This document shows positions 5,470 to 7,892 of a DNA stretch of 7,892 nucleotides, piece by piece. This DNA is from CAZCBJ01 sp964496705 (GTDB taxonomy: Bacteria > Chloroflexota > Anaerolineae > Anaerolineales > Anaerolineaceae), in assembly GCA_964496705.1 (NCBI GenBank), contig CAZCBJ010000188.1:1-7892 (forward strand). The letters are read 5' to 3'. Numbering within the stretch: the first letter of the stretch is position 1; the number at the start of each line of letters is the position of its first letter. A program made the translations under genes and the position numbers. The notes below the pieces were generated by a model. That model was given only the letters and a program-made list of their open reading frames with translations, was not told the DNA's origin and made no database searches.

Positions 5470-6138
5470 GTGCTGTACCTGATCGCCACCCCCATTGGAA
5501 ACCTGGGCGACATGACCCTGCGCGCCATCGAAACGCTGCGCAGCGTGGACCTTGTGCTGAGTGAGGACACGCGCAAAACCGGGCTGCTGCTCAAGCATTT
5601 TGAGATCAAGAAACCGCAGCTCTCTTTCCACGAATACAACGAAGAGCGCGTGCTGCCAAAGGTGCTGGATTTGCTCGCGCAGGGCAAATCCGTCGCGCTG
5701 GTCAGCAATGCCGGCAGCCCCGCCGTTTCCGATCCGGGCTTTGTGCTGGTGCGCAGCGTGCTGCAGGCTGGTCATCCCCTCACCGCCATCCCCGGTCCCA
5801 CCGCCTTGATCACCGCCTTGGTGTTGTCGGGACTGCCGGTTCACAGCTTCACCTTTCGCGGTTTTCCGCCGCGCAAACCCGGCCCGCGCCAGCGCTTTCT
5901 ACAGGTGGATGCCCTTTCGCCACACACGTTGATATTTTATGAAAGCCCCTACCGCCTCGCCGCCTTTTTGAAGGACGCACTGGCGGTGTACGGCAACCGC
6001 CAGGCAGCCATCGCCAACGACCTGACCAAAATGTTCGAGAGCGTCTACCGTGGAACGCTGGAGGAATGCCTGGCGTATGCCGAAAAGGAGAACCTGAGGG
6101 GCGAATACACCGTGGTGATCGCCGGTTGGCAGCAATAA
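5470..6138 (+). CDS. rsmI: 16S rRNA (cytidine1402-2'-O)-methyltransferase
   Basis: RsmI uses SAM to methylate the 2'-O of C1402 in the decoding centre of 16S rRNA. From GTG 5470 it has 222 residues. The product opens MLYLIATPIGNLGDMTLRA (1-19), the family signature. It then shows VLSEDTRKTGLLLKHF, the loop SNAGSPAVSDPG (79-90), IPGPTALITAL, FRGFPPRKPG and LIFYESPYRL, all typical of the tetrapyrrole-methylase-type fold. Two points are unusual. The loop has Asn at 80 where E. coli and many others have Asp (SDAGTP). The protein also ends after the methylase fold at VVIAGWQQ, lacking the C-terminal extension of the 286-residue E. coli enzyme. Short forms of the family exist, so it is probably functional. 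It is co-directional with rsmE 3 bases downstream and divergent from lipA. Confidence 0.95.
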   Translation: MLYLIATPIGNLGDMTLRAIETLRSVDLVLSEDTRKTGLLLKHFEIKKPQLSFHEYNEERVLPKVLDLLAQGKSVALVSNAGSPAVSDPGFVLVRSVLQAGHPLTAIPGPTALITALVLSGLPVHSFTFRGFPPRKPGPRQRFLQVDALSPHTLIFYESPYRLAAFLKDALAVYGNRQAAIANDLTKMFESVYRGTLEECLAYAEKENLRGEYTVVIAGWQQ

Positions 6139-6141
6139 CCC

Positions 6142-6894
6142 ATGCACCGCTTCTTCCTGCCCCCCACAGCCATCCATCAAACCAGCGTATCATTTCCCGC
6201 CGAGACCGCCCGCCAGATTCGCCAGGTCTTGCGCCTGGAAGCCGGTGCGCAGGTGACGGTGCTGGATGGGCTGGGCTGGGAATATGCTGTGCAGTTAAAC
6301 CGCGTGGATCGGGAGGGCGTGGAAGGTTCAATCCTTGACCGCCAGGCATCATCCGGCGAGCCAGGCATTCTGCTCAACCTGTGTGTCAGCCTGTCGCAGC
6401 GTGAGAAATTCGAATGGGTGCTGCAAAAATGCACCGAGGTGGGCGCCGGGCGCTTCACCCCGGTCATCTCGCGCCGCAGCCTGATCCAGGATGGCGAGGA
6501 TGCCAGTCACAAGTTGCCGCGTTGGCAGAAGATCGTCCAGGAAGCCGCCGAGCAATCCGGTCGGGGGCGCATCCCCGCGCTGGCTTCGCCCTGCACTTTT
6601 CGGCAGGTATTGGCAGAAATCCAAGCCAGCCACACGCCGGGCTTGATTCTTTGGGAACGCGAATCGCAACGCAGCCTGGCACAGGCGCTCAAGATGCTGA
6701 TTTCGATGCACGGCGGTATCCCCCCGTCAGAGTTGGCCGTGTTCATCGGCCCTGAGGGCGGCTACGAGGAAGAAGAAATCCGCACGGCTCAGTCAGCCGG
6801 ACTGCTGTGCGCCTCGCTGGGGCCGCGCATCTTGCGCATGGAAACGGCTGCCGTGGTCAGCGTTGCGCTTGTTTTGCATGGTTTAGGCGAGTAG
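6142..6894 (+). CDS. rsmE: 16S rRNA (uracil1498-N3)-methyltransferase
   Basis: RsmE methylates N3 of U1498 in 16S rRNA using SAM. It is a SPOUT (trefoil-knot) enzyme, normally a dimer, of about 240-250 residues; this one has 250. The N-terminal PUA-like RNA-binding part (about 1-70) begins MHRFF, the family's usual start, and contains HxxVLRL-like IRQVLRLEAG (26-35). The catalytic domain shows REKFEWVLQKCTEVG (87-101), EAAEQSGRGRIP (134-145), the SAM-binding FIGPEGGYEEEE (201-212) and the knot motif LGPRILRMETA (226-236). The ATG is 3 bases after the rsmI stop and has no clear Shine-Dalgarno site, so translation probably depends on coupling to rsmI. The gene ends 8 bases from the opposing ftsK gene. 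Confidence 0.97.
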   Translation: MHRFFLPPTAIHQTSVSFPAETARQIRQVLRLEAGAQVTVLDGLGWEYAVQLNRVDREGVEGSILDRQASSGEPGILLNLCVSLSQREKFEWVLQKCTEVGAGRFTPVISRRSLIQDGEDASHKLPRWQKIVQEAAEQSGRGRIPALASPCTFRQVLAEIQASHTPGLILWERESQRSLAQALKMLISMHGGIPPSELAVFIGPEGGYEEEEIRTAQSAGLLCASLGPRILRMETAAVVSVALVLHGLGE

Positions 6895-6902
6895 AATCCG
6901 CA

Positions 6903-7892
6903 TTAGTCCTGTTCGACCGGGGGAATGGTCGGGCCGTAATCCAACACCTCTCGCACCTGCGAGTTGGCCATCGGTGGGCCAATGATGCCCTGATCTTCCA
7001 TCGCATCCACCAGGCGAGCAGCGCGGGTATAGCCGATGCGGAACTTGCGCTGCAGCATGGTGATGGAGGCGCGGCCTTCCCGACGCACCAGATCAACCGC
7101 CTCGGGAAGCAGCGGGTCGCCCTCCTCAATGGTCCCTTTGGGCGTGTTGGCCAGCGCCTCGAACAGCGGCGTCTGGCGCAGGGGCACGCCGTTGGGTATG
7201 GCATCCACCGGGGTCTGGTTGGTCGCAGGCGGCCTGTCGCCCATCGCCGAGGTTTGGGCGCGCCAAAAATCCACCAGCCGTTCGATTTCAAATTCTGATA
7301 CATGAGCGCCCTGTAAGCGCACCGGCGCCGATGCATCGGGCGCCTGGAAGAGCATATCGCCGCGTCCCAACAGGCGCTCAGCGCCGGGCTGGTCGAGGAT
7401 CACCTGGCTGTCCACCCGCTGCGCAACCATGAAAGCAATGCGCGCCGGGAAATTGGCCTTGATCAAACCGGTGACCACGTTGACCGATGGGCGCTGGGTG
7501 GCCAGGATCAGGTGGATGCCGGTTGCGCGCGCCAGTTGCGCCAGACGGGTGATGTTGCGCTCGGTTTCATCCGGCGCCTGCAGCATCAGGTCGGCCAGCT
7601 CATCCACGATCATCACAATCGAAGGCAGCCGCTCCAACGGGAATTTTTGATTGTATTCCAAGATGTTGCGCACCCCCACCCTGGAGAAGCGTTCAAACCG
7701 CCCATCCATCTCGCGCAGCATCCACTGCAGCGCACCGATCACCCGCTCAGGCTCCACGACCACCGGCGCCAGCAGATGAGGCAGGCCGTTGTAATGGGTC
7801 AGCTCGACACGTTTGGGATCCACCAGAACCAGCCGCAGGTCGTCCGGCGTGTTGTTCATCAGCAGCGAACACAGGATGGCGTTAACACACAC
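6903..7892 (-). CDS. ftsK: DNA translocase FtsK/SpoIIIE, C-terminal part (5' truncated by window)
   Basis: FtsK is a septum-bound hexameric ATPase that pumps chromosomal DNA during division and drives XerCD/dif resolution. The frame is open to the right edge. The first codon, GTG, reads as valine in V-C-V-N-A-I, which in the family directly follows the Walker A GTTGSGKS, so the start is outside the window. The 329 residues seen hold LVLVDPKRVEL (21-31), Walker B IVMIVDELADLM (92-103), ATQRPSVNVVTG (131-142) and SRVDSQVILDQ-like QRVDSQVILD (158-167) with LLGRGDML (174-181). A linker leads to the winged-helix gamma domain (about 260-325), whose QRKFRIGYTRAARLVDAME (281-299) is the family's DNA-recognition signature that reads KOPS/SRS-type polar motifs. 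The N-terminal membrane segments and Walker A are not in the window. The stop is 8 bases from rsmE, which runs towards it. Confidence 0.97.
   Translation of the reverse strand: MCVNAILCSLLMNNTPDDLRLVLVDPKRVELTHYNGLPHLLAPVVVEPERVIGALQWMLREMDGRFERFSRVGVRNILEYNQKFPLERLPSIVMIVDELADLMLQAPDETERNITRLAQLARATGIHLILATQRPSVNVVTGLIKANFPARIAFMVAQRVDSQVILDQPGAERLLGRGDMLFQAPDASAPVRLQGAHVSEFEIERLVDFWRAQTSAMGDRPPATNQTPVDAIPNGVPLRQTPLFEALANTPKGTIEEGDPLLPEAVDLVRREGRASITMLQRKFRIGYTRAARLVDAMEDQGIIGPPMANSQVREVLDYGPTIPPVEQD
6914..6931. terminator. Possible short hairpin at the convergent rsmE/ftsK gene ends
   Basis: CGACC (6914-6918) can pair with GGTCG (6927-6931) across an 8-base loop, with G-T wobbles possible on both sides. 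It lies in the last codons of ftsK, just past the rsmE stop. No T-run follows, so the call is weak. Confidence 0.2.

Noticed and set aside
5391..5708. N-terminal extension of about 106 codons in the lipA frame
   Set aside because: It lies antisense to rsmI, has no LipA homology, and the ATG at 5390 has a promoter and Shine-Dalgarno site in the right place.
5849..6352. Open frame of 167 codons on the minus strand
   Set aside because: It lies fully antisense to rsmI and rsmE, is rich in Arg, Pro and Gly, and has no recognisable domain; a typical GC-rich shadow frame.
6807..7298. Open frame of 163 codons on the plus strand
   Set aside because: It is antisense to ftsK and overlaps the end of rsmE out of frame, with no domain or ribosome site.
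7883..7892. ACACACAC run at the window end as a microsatellite
   Set aside because: It is just the complement of the Val-Cys-Val-Asn codons of FtsK, a conserved protein stretch.

Overview
The window is a stretch of bacterial chromosome, moderately GC-rich by eye, carrying nine protein genes packed almost end to end. Two are cut by the window edges (proB at the left, ftsK at the right). No rRNA, tRNA, CRISPR array, transposase or phage gene was seen. The best guess for the host is Chloroflexota, class Anaerolineae. This rests on a lipoprotein with a Thr/Pro-rich linker, an SH3b domain and an unnamed beta-rich C-terminal domain, on a stand-alone DPPF methyltransferase, and on the overall style of the proteins. 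It is an inference from remembered family resemblance, not a proven assignment. A run of ten Ns inside proA shows that this is a draft assembly or MAG.

Layout. Bases 1-1952 (+) hold the end of proB and all of proA, the classic proline-biosynthesis pair. Bases 1994-4444 (+) hold a tightly coupled trio: an orphan beta-class DNA methyltransferase, an SH3b lipoprotein whose start lies inside the methyltransferase gene, and a nucleoside phosphorylase-like protein that starts 14 bases after the lipoprotein stop. Bases 4452-5390 (-) encode lipoyl synthase LipA, convergent with the phosphorylase and separated from it by 7 bases. A 79-base divergent promoter region (5391-5469) separates lipA from rsmI. 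Bases 5470-6894 (+) hold rsmI and rsmE, two 16S rRNA methyltransferases 3 bases apart. Bases 6903-7892 (-) carry the C-terminal part of the DNA translocase FtsK/SpoIIIE, convergent with rsmE and 8 bases away.

How the genes fit together. proB and proA make glutamate-5-semialdehyde for proline. rsmI and rsmE both modify 16S rRNA. LipA makes the lipoyl cofactor, and FtsK moves DNA during division. The methyltransferase/lipoprotein/phosphorylase trio has no obvious shared pathway; the overlaps and spacing suggest co-translation only.

The window is mostly housekeeping, and I see no clear new defence or mobile system. The points worth a second look are the mis-sized proA gap, three promoters that all predict very short or absent 5' leaders, the compact lipA/rsmI divergent control region, hairpins embedded at both convergent gene ends, the phosphorylase without the usual phosphate-binding arginine, the unnamed lipoprotein domain, and the short RsmI with an Asp-to-Asn change in its signature loop.
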